DNA of 64,000 nt from Nostoc sp. NMS2 (GCF_017115105.1 NZ_JABXKH010000161.1:1-64000), one strand, 5' to 3'; counted from the first letter of the stretch, positions 27,794 to 37,495 are shown. A program made the numbers and translations. The notes: generated by a model from the sequence alone, not told the origin.

Positions 27794-28939
27794 ATGTCTA
27801 CCAATCATCTACTAGAAATTAAGCAATACGGTCAAAGTATCTGGATGGATAATTTGAGCCGTGACATTATTCAATCAGGTGAACTCAAAAACCTGGTTGA
27901 AAATCAAGGTATTTCTGGGATTACCTCTAACCCAGCTATCTTTGAAAAAGCGATCGCAGGTAACGTCATTTATGATGCCGATATAGAAGCCGGAGTTCGC
28001 GCTCACTTACCGACATACAAAATTTACGAATCCCTAGTTTTTGCAGATATCCGTAATGCTTGTGATATTTTACGCCCTGTTTATGAAGCCTCGAATAGAC
28101 TAGATGGTTATGTGAGTATCGAAGTCCCACCAACTATCGCCCATGATACTGAAGCCACAATAAAGGAAGCTCGGCGATATTTCCAAGAAATTGGTCGGGA
28201 AAATCTGATGATTAAAATTCCTGGTACAGAACCTGGTTTGCCAGCAGTGGAGCAAGTAATAGCCGAGGGGATGAATGTCAATATTACGCTGTTGTTTTCT
28301 GTAGAAAGCTACGTAAACACAGTTTGGGCTTATATTCGTGGCTTAGAAAAACGACTGGCTGAAGGTAAAGACATCAGTAGAATTGCTTCAGTCGCTAGCT
28401 TCTTCCTCAGCCGAATCGATAGTAACATTGATGGCAAAATAGATGCTAAGTTGAAAAAAGGCGTTGATGATATTGCCGTGGAAGCAAAGCTAAAAGCTGT
28501 GAAAGGAAAAGTAGCGATCGCAAACGCCAAGGTAGCGTACCAAGAATACAAGAAAATCATTAGAAGTGAGCGTTGGCAAGAGTTGCTAGCAAAAGGGGCC
28601 ACAGTACAACGGCTACTTTGGGCTAGTACCAGCACAAAAGACCCCAACTACAACGACGTGATGTATATCGAAGAGTTGGTTGGCCAAGATACCGTTAACA
28701 CCGTACCACCAGCGACCATTAAAGCTTGTGCCGATCATTGTAACGTGAGCGATCGCTTAGAAACAGACGTAGATAAAGCTTACACGCTGATCGAAAACCT
28801 CAAAGATCCCGACATCAACATCGATCTCGATGCCGTCATGGATGAACTGTTAGATGAAGGTATCGACAAATTCATTCAGCCCTTCCAGTCCTTGATGAAC
28901 TCTTTAGAAGACAAGATCAAGGTATTGTCACCAGTGTAG
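27794..28939 (+). CDS. tal: Transaldolase
   Basis: Transfers a dihydroxyacetone unit between sugar phosphates in the non-oxidative pentose phosphate pathway. The 381-aa length and GISGITSNPAIFEKAI start belong to the long transaldolase group found beside zwf. The Schiff-base lysine is in ENLMIKIPGTEPGLPA, and ASVASFFLSRIDSNID follows. AGGAG lies 17 bp before the ATG. It sits between fbp and zwf, all on the same strand, and the cluster feeds glucose-6-phosphate carbon back through the cycle. Confidence 0.96.
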   Translation: MSTNHLLEIKQYGQSIWMDNLSRDIIQSGELKNLVENQGISGITSNPAIFEKAIAGNVIYDADIEAGVRAHLPTYKIYESLVFADIRNACDILRPVYEASNRLDGYVSIEVPPTIAHDTEATIKEARRYFQEIGRENLMIKIPGTEPGLPAVEQVIAEGMNVNITLLFSVESYVNTVWAYIRGLEKRLAEGKDISRIASVASFFLSRIDSNIDGKIDAKLKKGVDDIAVEAKLKAVKGKVAIANAKVAYQEYKKIIRSERWQELLAKGATVQRLLWASTSTKDPNYNDVMYIEELVGQDTVNTVPPATIKACADHCNVSDRLETDVDKAYTLIENLKDPDINIDLDAVMDELLDEGIDKFIQPFQSLMNSLEDKIKVLSPV

Positions 28940-28944
28940 GGGGT

Positions 28945-29070
28945 GGGTATTGGGAATTTTGGATTTTGGATTTGCGATTTTAGATTGAAGTCCAATTCAA
29001 AATTGCAAATCTCAAATCGTTTCCCAATCCCAATCCAAAATCCAAAATCCAAAATCCAAAATCCAAAATT
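28945..29070. repeat. Inverted and tandem ttttggatt repeats between tal and zwf
   Basis: ggaattttggattttggatt at the left pairs with an array of aatccaaaatcc units at the right (29030-29070). The gap between tal and zwf is made almost wholly of this repeat and could fold into a long hairpin in the transcript. Confidence 0.75.
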
Positions 29071-29073
29071 CCT

Positions 29074-30603
29074 ATGGTTAGTCTGCTAGAAAATCCCTTG
29101 CGCGTTGGTCTGCAACAACAAGGGATGCCTGAACCCCAGATTATAGTTATCTTTGGCGCTTCTGGTGATCTCACCTGGCGCAAACTAGTGCCAGCACTTT
29201 ACAAATTGCGGCGAGAACGGCGCATTCCGCCAGAGACTACCATTGTTGGCGTAGCCCGTCGAGAATGGAGCCATGAATACTTCCGCGAACAAATGCTGAA
29301 GGGCATGGAAGAGGCACATCCTGATGTTGATTTAGGGGAACTCTGGCAAGACTTCTCACAAGGTCTGTTCTACAGTCCTGGGGATATAGACAACCCCGAA
29401 GGCTACCAGAAACTAAAAACTTTATTGAGTGAATTAGACGAAAAACGGGGCACGCGAGGCAATCGTATGTTCTACCTCTCCGTTGCCCCCTCATTCTTTC
29501 CCGAAGCTATTAAGCAGCTAGGAAGCGGCGGGATGCTAGAAGATCCCTACAAACATCGTCTAGTAATTGAAAAACCCTTTGGTCGGGACTTGGCTTCTGC
29601 CCAAAGTCTTAACCAAGTGGTACAGAAATATTGCAAAGAGCATCAAGTATATCGTATTGACCACTACTTGGGTAAAGAAACAGTCCAGAATTTGCTGGTG
29701 TTTCGCTTTGCCAATGCGATTTTTGAACCCTTGTGGAATCGTCAATTTGTTGACCACGTGCAAATTACCGTAGCAGAAACCGTGGGCGTAGAAGACCGGG
29801 CTGGTTACTATGAAAGCGCCGGCGCACTGCGGGATATGTTGCAAAATCACCTCATGCAACTTTACTGCCTAACGGCGATGGAAGCACCCAACGCAATGGA
29901 TGCCGATAGCATCCGCACAGAAAAAGTGAAAGTACTTCAAGCTACTCGTTTAGCTGATGTTCACAATCTGTCGCGGTCAGCAGTCCGTGGGCAATACAGT
30001 GCTGGCTGGATGAAAGGTCAAGCAGTGCCAGGGTATCGGACAGAACCAGGCGTTGACCCCAACTCCACCACACCCACTTATGTAGCAATGAAGTTTTTGG
30101 TGGATAACTGGCGTTGGAAAGGTGTTCCTTTCTACTTGCGGACTGGCAAGCGGATGCCGAAAAAAGTGAGTGAGATTGCGATTCACTTCCGCGAAGTTCC
30201 ATCTCGGATGTTCCAATCTGCCGCCCAACAGACAAACGCCAATATTTTGACAATGCGGATTCAACCAAATGAAGGTATTTCCCTGCGTTTTGATGTGAAA
30301 ATGCCGGGGGCAGAATTCCGCACCCGTTCCGTTGATATGGACTTTAGTTATGGTTCCTTTGGCATCCAAGCAACATCCGATGCCTACGATCGCTTATTCC
30401 TTGATTGTATGATGGGCGATCAAACATTATTCACACGGGCGGACGAAGTAGAAGCAGCTTGGCAGGTAGTAACACCAGCCCTTTCCGTTTGGGATGCACC
30501 CGCCGATCCTACTACTATTCCCCAATACGAAGCCGGTACTTGGGAGCCAGAACAAGCAGAACTCTTAATTAACCAGGATGGCCGTCGCTGGCGCAGACTC
30601 TAA
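29074..30603 (+). CDS. zwf: Glucose-6-phosphate 1-dehydrogenase
   Basis: Oxidises glucose-6-phosphate to 6-phosphogluconolactone with NADP, the entry step of the oxidative pentose phosphate pathway and the main source of reductant for nitrogenase in heterocysts. The 509-aa product has [16 protein letters not shown] (NADP-binding Rossmann motif), the active-site [16 protein letters not shown] and the [11 protein letters not shown] block. Family length is normal. It lies between tal and its activator opcA. The ATG is only 3 bp after the repeat array, so the array overlaps the translation-initiation region. Confidence 0.98.
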   Translation: MVSLLENPLRVGLQQQGMPEPQIIVIFGASGDLTWRKLVPALYKLRRERRIPPETTIVGVARREWSHEYFREQMLKGMEEAHPDVDLGELWQDFSQGLFYSPGDIDNPEGYQKLKTLLSELDEKRGTRGNRMFYLSVAPSFFPEAIKQLGSGGMLEDPYKHRLVIEKPFGRDLASAQSLNQVVQKYCKEHQVYRIDHYLGKETVQNLLVFRFANAIFEPLWNRQFVDHVQITVAETVGVEDRAGYYESAGALRDMLQNHLMQLYCLTAMEAPNAMDADSIRTEKVKVLQATRLADVHNLSRSAVRGQYSAGWMKGQAVPGYRTEPGVDPNSTTPTYVAMKFLVDNWRWKGVPFYLRTGKRMPKKVSEIAIHFREVPSRMFQSAAQQTNANILTMRIQPNEGISLRFDVKMPGAEFRTRSVDMDFSYGSFGIQATSDAYDRLFLDCMMGDQTLFTRADEVEAAWQVVTPALSVWDAPADPTTIPQYEAGTWEPEQAELLINQDGRRWRRL

Positions 30604-30609
30604 ATATTA

Positions 30610-30680
30610 GTCATTAGTCATTAGTCACTAGTAAAAACAAATGACCAATGACCAATGACCAATGACAAATGAAAAATGAC
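30610..30680. repeat. Heptamer repeats (ttagtca / caatgac) between zwf and opcA
   Basis: ttagtcattagtcattagtc is followed by the inverse-oriented units aatgaccaatgaccaatgac, giving an array that can fold on itself between two co-oriented genes of one pathway. Confidence 0.85.
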
Positions 30681-30697
30681 AAAATCCAAAATCTCCT

Positions 30698-32059
30698 ATG
30701 GCTCTCCAAACTTCTACAATTTTTTCACTCCAAGCACCGAAAGATATTTCGCTTAACGAAATAGATGCGGAACTGAATCAAATTTGGCAAAGCTATGGCA
30801 TAACTGGCGAGGACGGTGGACTCCCCAGTGCTACTAGGGCAACAACATTTACTTTAGTAGTCTACGAACCAGAAGAAACTCAGTATTTGTTGGCTGCTTT
30901 AGGATTTTACAACGGCCCAATTGATGGCATCTTAGGGCCACAGATGGCAGCAGCATTGCGGGAAGCGCAAAATAAACATGGTTTACCACAAACCGGAACA
31001 GCAACACCAGAAACTCTGACTGTATTACGAGAAGAATTCGCTAAAGGTCAGCGAGGTGGGTCTGGGGGGGAACATCCTGCTGCTGGATTAAATAGCGGCA
31101 GCCCCAGAATTGCCGATGAAATCGCTCTCCGCAACCCCTGCCGCATCATTGCGCTATTTCCCATTGCTGGCGAAGATGAAGGAGTTAAGGCTCAAGTTTC
31201 TGCCTATTGCCCCATTCAAAAGCAATCATCAAGCACACTTATCTGCTGCGAATATATTACTCTCAGTGGTACTGCTGCTGCCTTAGAACGCATCGGTGGC
31301 ATGATTCCAGCATTGTTGATTGGCGGTTTGCCGAAGTTTCTCTGGTGGAAGGCGACACCAGACCCTAACAACGGTCTATTCAAGCGTCTAGCAGCAATCT
31401 GTAATAATGTCATTGTAGATTCTTGCAACTTTAACGAGCCAGAAAGTGATTTACTCCGCCTAGAAGAGTTGGTAGAAACTGGTGTACCTTTAGCTGATTT
31501 GAACTGGCGTCGCCTCGCATCATGGCAAGAATTGACAGCTGAAGCCTACGATTCTCCTAAGCGTCGCGCCGCCCTCAAAGAAATTGACCGCGTTACGATT
31601 GATTACGAAAAAGGCAACCCTGCCCAAGCTTTGCTGTTTTTGGGTTGGCTGGCAAGTCGGTTAGACTGGCAGCCAGTTTCTTATCAAAAGGAAAGCGGTG
31701 ATTATGATATCACTCGCATCCATTTTATTTCTCAAGATCAGCGACAAGTAGAAGCCGAGTTAGCAGGAGTTCCGGTTGCTGATGTGGGCGATATTATTGG
31801 TGACTTGATTGCCTTGCGCCTCAGTTCGACAAATCCCCAGGCAGACTGTGGTACAGTTATCTGCTCGGAAACTGGTGGTTGTATGCGGATGGAAACACAT
31901 GGTGGTGCCCAATCTGCCGGTCTGTTTCAACAGGTAACTTCACTTTCGGAACAAAAAGCCGAAGCATTACTGAGTCAGCAGGTGCAACGCTGGGGTCGTG
32001 AGTCCCTTTTTGAAGAAAGTCTGGGAGTGACAGCAAATATTTTCAAATTGGCGAATTAA
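30698..32059 (+). CDS. opcA: OpcA, allosteric effector of glucose-6-phosphate dehydrogenase
   Basis: OpcA assembles and activates Zwf in cyanobacteria and is a target of thioredoxin control. The 453-aa protein shows an N-terminal segment, a small peptidoglycan-binding-like module (FYNGPIDGILGPQMAAALREAQ, about 73-130), and the OpcA core (GGLPKFLWWKATPDPNNGLFKRL, about 208-230). Cys residues are in NPCRIIA, AYCPIQ and the C-terminal ETGGCMRMETHGG; some of these are candidates for redox control. It is last in the fbp-tal-zwf-opcA cluster and is followed by a strong terminator. Confidence 0.95.
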   Translation: MALQTSTIFSLQAPKDISLNEIDAELNQIWQSYGITGEDGGLPSATRATTFTLVVYEPEETQYLLAALGFYNGPIDGILGPQMAAALREAQNKHGLPQTGTATPETLTVLREEFAKGQRGGSGGEHPAAGLNSGSPRIADEIALRNPCRIIALFPIAGEDEGVKAQVSAYCPIQKQSSSTLICCEYITLSGTAAALERIGGMIPALLIGGLPKFLWWKATPDPNNGLFKRLAAICNNVIVDSCNFNEPESDLLRLEELVETGVPLADLNWRRLASWQELTAEAYDSPKRRAALKEIDRVTIDYEKGNPAQALLFLGWLASRLDWQPVSYQKESGDYDITRIHFISQDQRQVEAELAGVPVADVGDIIGDLIALRLSSTNPQADCGTVICSETGGCMRMETHGGAQSAGLFQQVTSLSEQKAEALLSQQVQRWGRESLFEESLGVTANIFKLAN

Positions 32060-32078
32060 CTTAGACCTAACCCCTCTA

Positions 32079-32111
32079 CCCTGCTTTCCGACGCAGGAAG
32101 CAGGGTGTTTT
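32079..32111 (+). terminator. Rho-independent terminator of the fbp-tal-zwf-opcA cluster
   Basis: CCCTGCTT (32079-32086) and AAGCAGGG (32098-32105) form a perfect 8-bp stem followed by TGTTTT. It begins 20 bp after the opcA stop. Confidence 0.8.
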
Positions 32112-32120
32112 CATAAAAAC

Positions 32121-32160
32121 TACAGTTCAGTTAAGGATTTATGAGCTTAACTGAACTGTA
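32121..32160. repeat. Perfect 15-bp palindromic hairpin
   Basis: TACAGTTCAGTTAAG and CTTAACTGAACTGTA pair perfectly around a 10-nt loop, just after the opcA terminator and before the MITE island. Confidence 0.8.
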
Positions 32161-32194
32161 TTGCTTTTTAAGGGAGATTTAGAGGGATCTAAGG

Positions 32195-32328
32195 CAATAC
32201 TGTTCGGTTTAGACAAGAGACGCGATGAATCGCCGTCTTTACAACAATCAGTCTTTCGTCTTGACGGCGATTTATCGCGTCTTTGCGATCTAGAATTTTC
32301 ATCAAAAAACCTTAACCGAACCGTATTG
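32195..32328. mobile_element. 134-bp MITE with 10-bp target duplication
   Basis: The ends CAATACTGTTCGGTTTA (32195-32211) and the complement of CAATACGGTTCGGTTAA (32312-32328) form a 17-bp inverted repeat with two mismatches. The element is flanked by GGATCTAAGG on both sides (32185-32194 and 32329-32338), a clean 10-bp target-site duplication. The interior is itself palindromic (gacgcgatgaatcgccgtc and gacggcgatttatcgcgtc). A partial relative lies at 47420-47515. Confidence 0.8.
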
Positions 32329-32338
32329 GGATCTAAGG

Positions 32339-32709
32339 GACTTCCAAATAAAAAACATCCCAAATTTTCTTGTGGGATGGGCATCTTGCTCGTTCCAGAT
32401 TTAGGGCGCTCATGTTGCCCACCCCACAAGATGGATAATTTATTTCTTGGAAGCCGGGCGACTAGAAGTCGCGGCTACACAAACAAAACCCACCTGCGTG
32501 GGTTAAAAACCTTGATTTTGTATTAGTCCACCTCGGTGGACTTGGTTTGTGTAGTAGCGATGCTCTATTCTATTCGCCCAATACTTTTCAAAAATTCTCT
32601 AAAGCTTTTGATGCCAATTAGAGGATGTTTGAAAAGTCTTCTAATTGGTAAGAGGCTGATTACACTATTATATATTGCTAGCTATCTTGACAGGCTTTTT
32701 CATAATTTA
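32339..32709. other. Repeat-rich non-coding stretch
   Basis: Contains gtcgcggctacacaaacaaa (about 32470) and its inverse tttgtgtagtagcga (about 32550) enclosing small hairpins CCCACCTGCGTGGG and GTCCACCTCGGTGGAC, plus a lone ttagaggatgtttgaaaagt end (32620). No gene is supported. Confidence 0.6.
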
Positions 32710-32871
32710 AGGGAGCATCCCAAATGTGCAAGTTTATTTTTATAGGGTATTTGGAATTAGACTAGGAATGAAATAACGAACCGCCAAGGACGCAAAGAAC
32801 GCAAAGGAAAGATGTTTGTACAGAGTTTTTGTGCCAGTTCTGTGCCTTTTAGCAAAATTGGGATGCTCCCT
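32710..32871. mobile_element. 162-bp MITE with probable 6-bp target duplication
   Basis: AGGGAGCATCCCAA at 32710-32723 and its exact complement TTGGGATGCTCCCT at 32858-32871 form the ends; similarity extends to 18 of 22 positions. AATTTA flanks both sides (32704-32709 and 32872-32877). The interior has a gacgcaaagaacgcaaagg unit seen in other intergenic repeats and no ORF. Confidence 0.65.
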
Positions 32872-33008
32872 AATTTAACTATCTAATTTGACTATATGAC
32901 AAAAGTAATGGTTCCTACAAAAAATAGAAATTAATGGGAACCTAATACTTTAGTAAATGTCTAATTAATTAACAGTAATAAAAATAATTGTACTGGGGTT
33001 AAAAATTA

Positions 33009-34250
33009 ATGTTTACTTTTAATCGGTTGCAATCTGGCACAGCTGCACTCATGGCTTTGAGCGTCACAGTCGGCACTGTAGCGCCTTTTATTACAGCTTC
33101 GCCATCTTTAGCTCAAACTACTTTTTCTGATGTTTCATCTAATTATTGGGCGGCACAATTTATTCAACAATTGTCACAGCGAGGGGTAATTGCCGGATTT
33201 CCTGATGGTAGTTTCCGCCCTGAAGAAGCGGTGACACGCGCTCAATTTGCCGCTATGGTCAACAAAGCTTTCCAAAAATCACAGCAGCGATCGCCAATCA
33301 ATTTTGCTGATGTGCCCAGCAATTATTGGGCATCAAGTGCTATCCAGCAAGCTTATACCATTGGTTTCTTATCTGGATATCCTGGTAATCGCTTTGAACC
33401 TAACCAAGCTATTCCCCGCCAACAGGTTTTAGTTTCCCTCGCTAACGGTCTAGAATATACTCCCAGTCGCAATACCGAAAGCACTCTGCAATACTTCAAC
33501 GATGCCTCTAACATCGCTAGCTATGCCCGTAGCCCGATCGCAGCCGCAACTGAAAAGCAAATCGTCGTGAACTATCCGAATGTGAAGTTCCTGAATCCAA
33601 CTGCAACCGCTACTCGCGCCCAAGTAGCAGCTTTTATCTACCAAGCATTGGTTAGTTCTAACCAAGCCTCAGCAATTAACTCGCCTTATGTTGTGGCTGT
33701 CGGGTCTACTACCCCAACGCCTGTATCAGTCACAATTCCTCAAGGGACTGCTATCCCTGTGAAGTATGACAAGGCAGAAAAAATTCTGGTTACAAAGGAT
33801 GAAACAGCGCCTTTGACATTGACAGTATCGCAAAACGTAGTAACACAAGACGGATCTGTAGTGATTCCGGCTGGTAGTCAAGTAATTGGTCAACTCAAGC
33901 CTGCTACAGGCGGTTCTCAATTCGTTGCTGAGAAACTGGTTTTAAACAATGGTCAGGAGTATCAACTTAACGCTACTTCTGAAGTGATTACCAAAACTGA
34001 AACCGTCAAGAAGGGCACTAGTATTGGTTCAATTATCAAGGATACTGTATTGGGCGCAGGTGCAGCAACTGCGGTATCTGCTGTAACTGGCGATCGCGCG
34101 ATCGCCACAGAAGAAGTCTTGGGTGGCGCTGGTATCGGTGCGTTAGTTGGTCTGTTCTTCGGTAAGAATAGTGTTGACTTAGTGGCAATTGACCCAAATA
34201 CAGACTTACAAATGACAATCAATCAAAACTTGTTGGTTTCACTAAAATAG
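33009..34250 (+). CDS. SLH-domain envelope protein
   Basis: A 413-aa secreted protein: signal peptide ending near ASPSLAQ (residue ~36), then three SLH repeats (FSDVSSNYWAAQFIQQL, FADVPSNYWASSAIQQA, YARSPIAAATEKQI) that anchor to peptidoglycan or its polymer. The C-terminal half (about 235-413) is a beta-rich domain with a glycine/alanine-rich stretch (GSIIKDTVLGAGAATAVSAVTG) followed by IGALVGLFFG. It is not a canonical SLH-porin because the large beta-barrel is missing. A close paralogue, cut short, lies at the window end (63802-64000) on the other strand. Expected location is periplasm or outer membrane. Confidence 0.88.
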   Translation: MFTFNRLQSGTAALMALSVTVGTVAPFITASPSLAQTTFSDVSSNYWAAQFIQQLSQRGVIAGFPDGSFRPEEAVTRAQFAAMVNKAFQKSQQRSPINFADVPSNYWASSAIQQAYTIGFLSGYPGNRFEPNQAIPRQQVLVSLANGLEYTPSRNTESTLQYFNDASNIASYARSPIAAATEKQIVVNYPNVKFLNPTATATRAQVAAFIYQALVSSNQASAINSPYVVAVGSTTPTPVSVTIPQGTAIPVKYDKAEKILVTKDETAPLTLTVSQNVVTQDGSVVIPAGSQVIGQLKPATGGSQFVAEKLVLNNGQEYQLNATSEVITKTETVKKGTSIGSIIKDTVLGAGAATAVSAVTGDRAIATEEVLGGAGIGALVGLFFGKNSVDLVAIDPNTDLQMTINQNLLVSLK

Positions 34251-34383
34251 TCATTGGTCATTAGTCACTTGTACTGAGCGTAGTCGAAGTATTGGTCATT
34301 GGTCATTAGTATTTATAAAGGAAAAATGACTGATGACTAACTTCATTTATTAGCCATTATGACAAAGCACAAATGACAAATGA

Positions 34384-35727
34384 CTAATTTTGAACTTCTG
34401 GCAACCAAATAATAAAAGTAGTCCCCCGCGCATTGGGTGAAGTTAGCTTAGAGTTAATTGCAGGACTGAAAACCTCGATTTCGCCCTGCATTTGCTCTAT
34501 TAATTGTTTTGCGATCGCTAACCCTAAACCAGTGCCAGGGATTTCTGTTTGCGCTTGTACACCCCGATAATGCCGTTCTCCAAGATGTTCTAAATCTTCG
34601 GGTGGAATGCCAGGCCCGTTGTCACCGATCGCAATTCCCTGAAAATTAGCTTTTTCTTGCCCCGCCTGAATCAAAATTTTGCCCCCAGTAGGAGTATATT
34701 TCAAAGCATTATCGATGATGTTAGTTAAAACTTCTCGTAATGCTTTGATGTTGGCACGTACTAGGGGTGAATTCTGTTGAATTTCAGTTATTAGTTTTAG
34801 CTTTCGCTCTTGGGCGATCGCTTTGGCTGATATTAATAATGGTTCTAATATCTCTGCTAACGAGCAGTCAACTGCTTTATCTCCCGTTCCCGGCAATAAT
34901 AACGGCGGTTTAGCGGATTTTTGGATAGTTGCTTCCACAAATACTTCTTCAGGGAGATGTAGTGGTGCTAAATCTGTCTCTGTCAAGTCAATTACTTGAT
35001 CGAATTGTTGCAGCAATTCTTGGAGGCGATCGCTTTCTCGCACAATACTATTAGCCACATCTCGGTTGGTATCTCCCGGTCGCAGCCGCTTCAATAGCAG
35101 TTTACCAAAAGTCCGCAACGCCGTTAATGGGTTACGAAACTGATGCAACAGGTTATCCAGCAAATCTCGCTGTTTTTCTTGGAGAATTTGTTGCTCGCGT
35201 AACTGTTGTTCAAACCATGCCCGGCGTTGATCTAAAATACAAGCGATCGCTAATGTTTGGGCTATCCGTTGAATTTGACTTTCCTCGTGTTCATTCCATG
35301 CCCGGTCTTGCCTACCCGTCACCAGTAACCCCATCATCACACCCTCATAAACCAGAGGTAAAACAATTTGGTTGCCACTAAAGAGGTATTCCTCTTTTAA
35401 ATGGGGTTGAGATGCCTCAGACTCCTGTGAAGAGGTTGGAGATTCCGATCCTGCTGTCAATAACCTTCTGCGATCGTTGGGTAATATAAACACATTTCCA
35501 ACTTGAAGTTGCTTGTGTACTGTCGTCTCAGCAGTCTCTTCTCCTGGAGGTAATAATGCTGTTTCTGGGTAAATTACCACAGGAATCAGTTTGGCCTCAC
35601 CAGAAGGAGTCTCTACCAATTCTTGTGTCAGGTACACAATACTTAAAGTTGCTCCCAGCCCTTGGGTTAGCAGCGCTATTTGCTCTCGACACAGAGCAAT
35701 AAAATCGGAACTGGCAGACATTAACAT
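34384..35727 (-). CDS. GAF-domain sensor histidine kinase, Hik2/CSK-like
   Basis: A soluble 447-aa kinase. The N-terminal GAF-like domain (1-165) begins SSDFIALCREQIALLTQGLGA with a Cys at 13 in the position where Hik2/chloroplast sensor kinase relatives carry a conserved Cys. The phospho-acceptor region is LLHQFRNPLTALRTFGKLLLKRL (about 189-211), followed by an HATPase domain with IIDNALKYTPTGG and IGDNGPGIPPEDL. Hik2-type kinases sense plastoquinone redox state and control photosynthesis genes; that role is inferred from similarity I recall, not shown here. The cognate regulator is not adjacent. The start could be 35727 or 35721. Confidence 0.75.
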   Translation of the reverse strand: MLMSASSDFIALCREQIALLTQGLGATLSIVYLTQELVETPSGEAKLIPVVIYPETALLPPGEETAETTVHKQLQVGNVFILPNDRRRLLTAGSESPTSSQESEASQPHLKEEYLFSGNQIVLPLVYEGVMMGLLVTGRQDRAWNEHEESQIQRIAQTLAIACILDQRRAWFEQQLREQQILQEKQRDLLDNLLHQFRNPLTALRTFGKLLLKRLRPGDTNRDVANSIVRESDRLQELLQQFDQVIDLTETDLAPLHLPEEVFVEATIQKSAKPPLLLPGTGDKAVDCSLAEILEPLLISAKAIAQERKLKLITEIQQNSPLVRANIKALREVLTNIIDNALKYTPTGGKILIQAGQEKANFQGIAIGDNGPGIPPEDLEHLGERHYRGVQAQTEIPGTGLGLAIAKQLIEQMQGEIEVFSPAINSKLTSPNARGTTFIIWLPEVQN

Positions 35728-35953
35728 TTTTTAGCTCTTGCTCAAGATTACAGATTTTGAGGCATGATGATAAGAGAGGATACTTAATTTTTACCTCACT
35801 CATTCAATAAAGCTTAACTAAAATCTTCTTAGTGATGGTTTGCACCAAGGAATTATTTTCTTAGGTAATCTTGTTTTATCTATTTTCAAAGATGTTAATT
35901 TTCTTGCATGAAAAGGTTAAAAACTATTGATATTTTGAACTAGAACTTATATA

Positions 35954-36331
35954 ATGACGACGGATTTTGTAGCTAACACTACAATCTATAGCTTGAAAGA
36001 GGAGGACAATAGGTTGGCAAGGAGACGCAAAAGGAAAAGTCGCCGTCGTCAGGAAGGACGGCGGATTTTGGAACACGTGCCTCAATATAGCATCGAAAGT
36101 GGCGAAGAAAAACCTGTGACAGCAGCGAGAAGATTCATTCAAGCTGAAGGGATTTTGCCACCGGCGTTGCTACTCGTAAAGCGAAATGAACACACCACAG
36201 ATCGTTATTTCTGGGCAGAAAAGGGACTGTTTGGTGCTCAATACGTAGAGGAAAACCATTTCTTGTTTCCTAGCTTGAGGGTATTAGAACCTTCGCCTGG
36301 TCAAGAACCTCTTGCTTTAGCTAGCCGGTGA
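35954..36331 (+). CDS. DUF3155 family protein
   Basis: A 125-aa cyanobacterial protein of unknown function. It has a very basic segment (LARRRKRKSRRRQEGRRI, about 22-39) followed by the conserved block RRFIQAEGILPPALLLVKRNEHTTDRYFWAEKGLFGAQYVEENHFLFPSLR. The basic patch suggests nucleic-acid contact, but no role is established that I can name. The family often starts near the basic stretch, so the first 18 residues may be extra. It stands alone between AT-rich gaps. Confidence 0.88.
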   Translation: MTTDFVANTTIYSLKEEDNRLARRRKRKSRRRQEGRRILEHVPQYSIESGEEKPVTAARRFIQAEGILPPALLLVKRNEHTTDRYFWAEKGLFGAQYVEENHFLFPSLRVLEPSPGQEPLALASR

Positions 36332-36769
36332 ACCATAGATGGTCATCTTACGCATTGAATGTGGCTCCTGACTATTCATTAACTGGCAAAATAGCTAAGT
36401 TTATGCAAAATTTAATTTTTTTTTAGTTTGGAGCTGATTTGCCAGTCAACCTAGTCCAGGTAGTTGGAACATAAACTAGTCTCAAAGCACGCTAGATTGC
36501 ATGGGTTGATACTAGTGTCATGATATAGAAGGGAGTGGGTATAGAGCCAAGCGCCTTCAAAAGCGCTAGTTAAGTTGCGCTCTCATGCCGTAAATTGTTA
36601 ACCAAGCTCTGTCAACGAATTTAAGTTAATAAATTTAAATTTTTCCCCGCGACTCATATCGTGGGGAAAATTGACAAAGCAGAGGTCTTGATTTCCTCCT
36701 TCCTACTTTTCATTACCTAAAGATTAGATCAGGTCAGAAGTCTGCATATCATAGTTAAAAAACCAACAA
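36332..36769. other. Non-coding stretch after the DUF3155 gene
   Basis: AT-rich. No ORF, long repeat or strong terminator is visible to me; a short cccgcgactcatatcgtggg stem near 36645-36664 is the only structure. Confidence 0.4.
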
Positions 36770-37300
36770 TTATTCACCAGCCTTAAGCTGTAGAGTGCTT
36801 TGTAACTCACTGAGTTCATCTCGATGGGCAACTACAGTGATCTTACTTGAGGAGGTTTGTTCACTCTGAGTTGTTTCTACTTTGAGTGACACCTTCTCAA
36901 GTCTTCCAGATTTTTTCCAATAAAATAGACCACTTAAAGGCGACAGCAGTACCATAGCCAAAACAAGGGGACTGAGGTTAGGAAAAAGCAGGTATACGAC
37001 TAGTGAGAGACAAACAATCCCAGTCGCTGCCAGCAGAGTTAAAAATATAGCTAAAAACCAACTGGGGCGAACATTGCCTTCAAAAGTCACTTTGTTTTGT
37101 TCTCGGTCTACCTCTGCCACTTGGTAAGACCGGGAGTGAAAATACTCTTTTAATTGAGACATTAAAACAGATTCGTCTTGCTCAGATACCAGTTGCACTG
37201 TTTGTATGCGGTCTTTAGTCGAGGCACGAATAAAGAAAAACAGCCCAACCGATAACAACAAGGTTAGCAGGAACGTAGATGGCAGAATAGCAGTATCCAT
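36770..37300 (-). CDS. Cofactor assembly of complex C subunit B (CCB2/CCB4-like)
   Basis: A 176-aa membrane protein with one N-terminal helix (LLTLLLSVGLFFFIRAST), a cytoplasmic or lumenal segment with EDESVLMSQLKEYFHSRSYQV, and a helical hairpin (about 95-150) followed by a charged tail. This matches the cyanobacterial and plastid CCB2/CCB4 group (DUF2930), which helps attach haem c' to cytochrome b6 of the b6f complex. The assignment rests on overall pattern and remembered family sequences. Confidence 0.7.
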   Translation of the reverse strand: MDTAILPSTFLLTLLLSVGLFFFIRASTKDRIQTVQLVSEQDESVLMSQLKEYFHSRSYQVAEVDREQNKVTFEGNVRPSWFLAIFLTLLAATGIVCLSLVVYLLFPNLSPLVLAMVLLSPLSGLFYWKKSGRLEKVSLKVETTQSEQTSSSKITVVAHRDELSELQSTLQLKAGE

Positions 37301-37429
37301 AACTGATTGTTATTGTTTGACTGGAGGAGACTTATTCATTATCAATTATTCGTTATACCGATTTGAACAATGATTGCGACAAATGGAGCGCCAAAAAGCG
37401 ATTACCAGGGACTCTTCCACAATCCAAAA

Positions 37430-37495
37430 TCCAAAACTTGTACTGAGCGACTTGTGCCGAGCGAAGTCGAGGTAAGTCGAAGTATCCAAAATCCA
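37430..37495. repeat. Copy of the acttgtactgagcgacttgtgc palindromic repeat
   Basis: acttgtactgagcgacttgt, then gccgagcgaagtcgaggtaa and gtcgaagt, flanked by aatccaaaatcc units. It is the reverse orientation of the repeats at 11488-11617 and 48614-48664. Confidence 0.75.
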
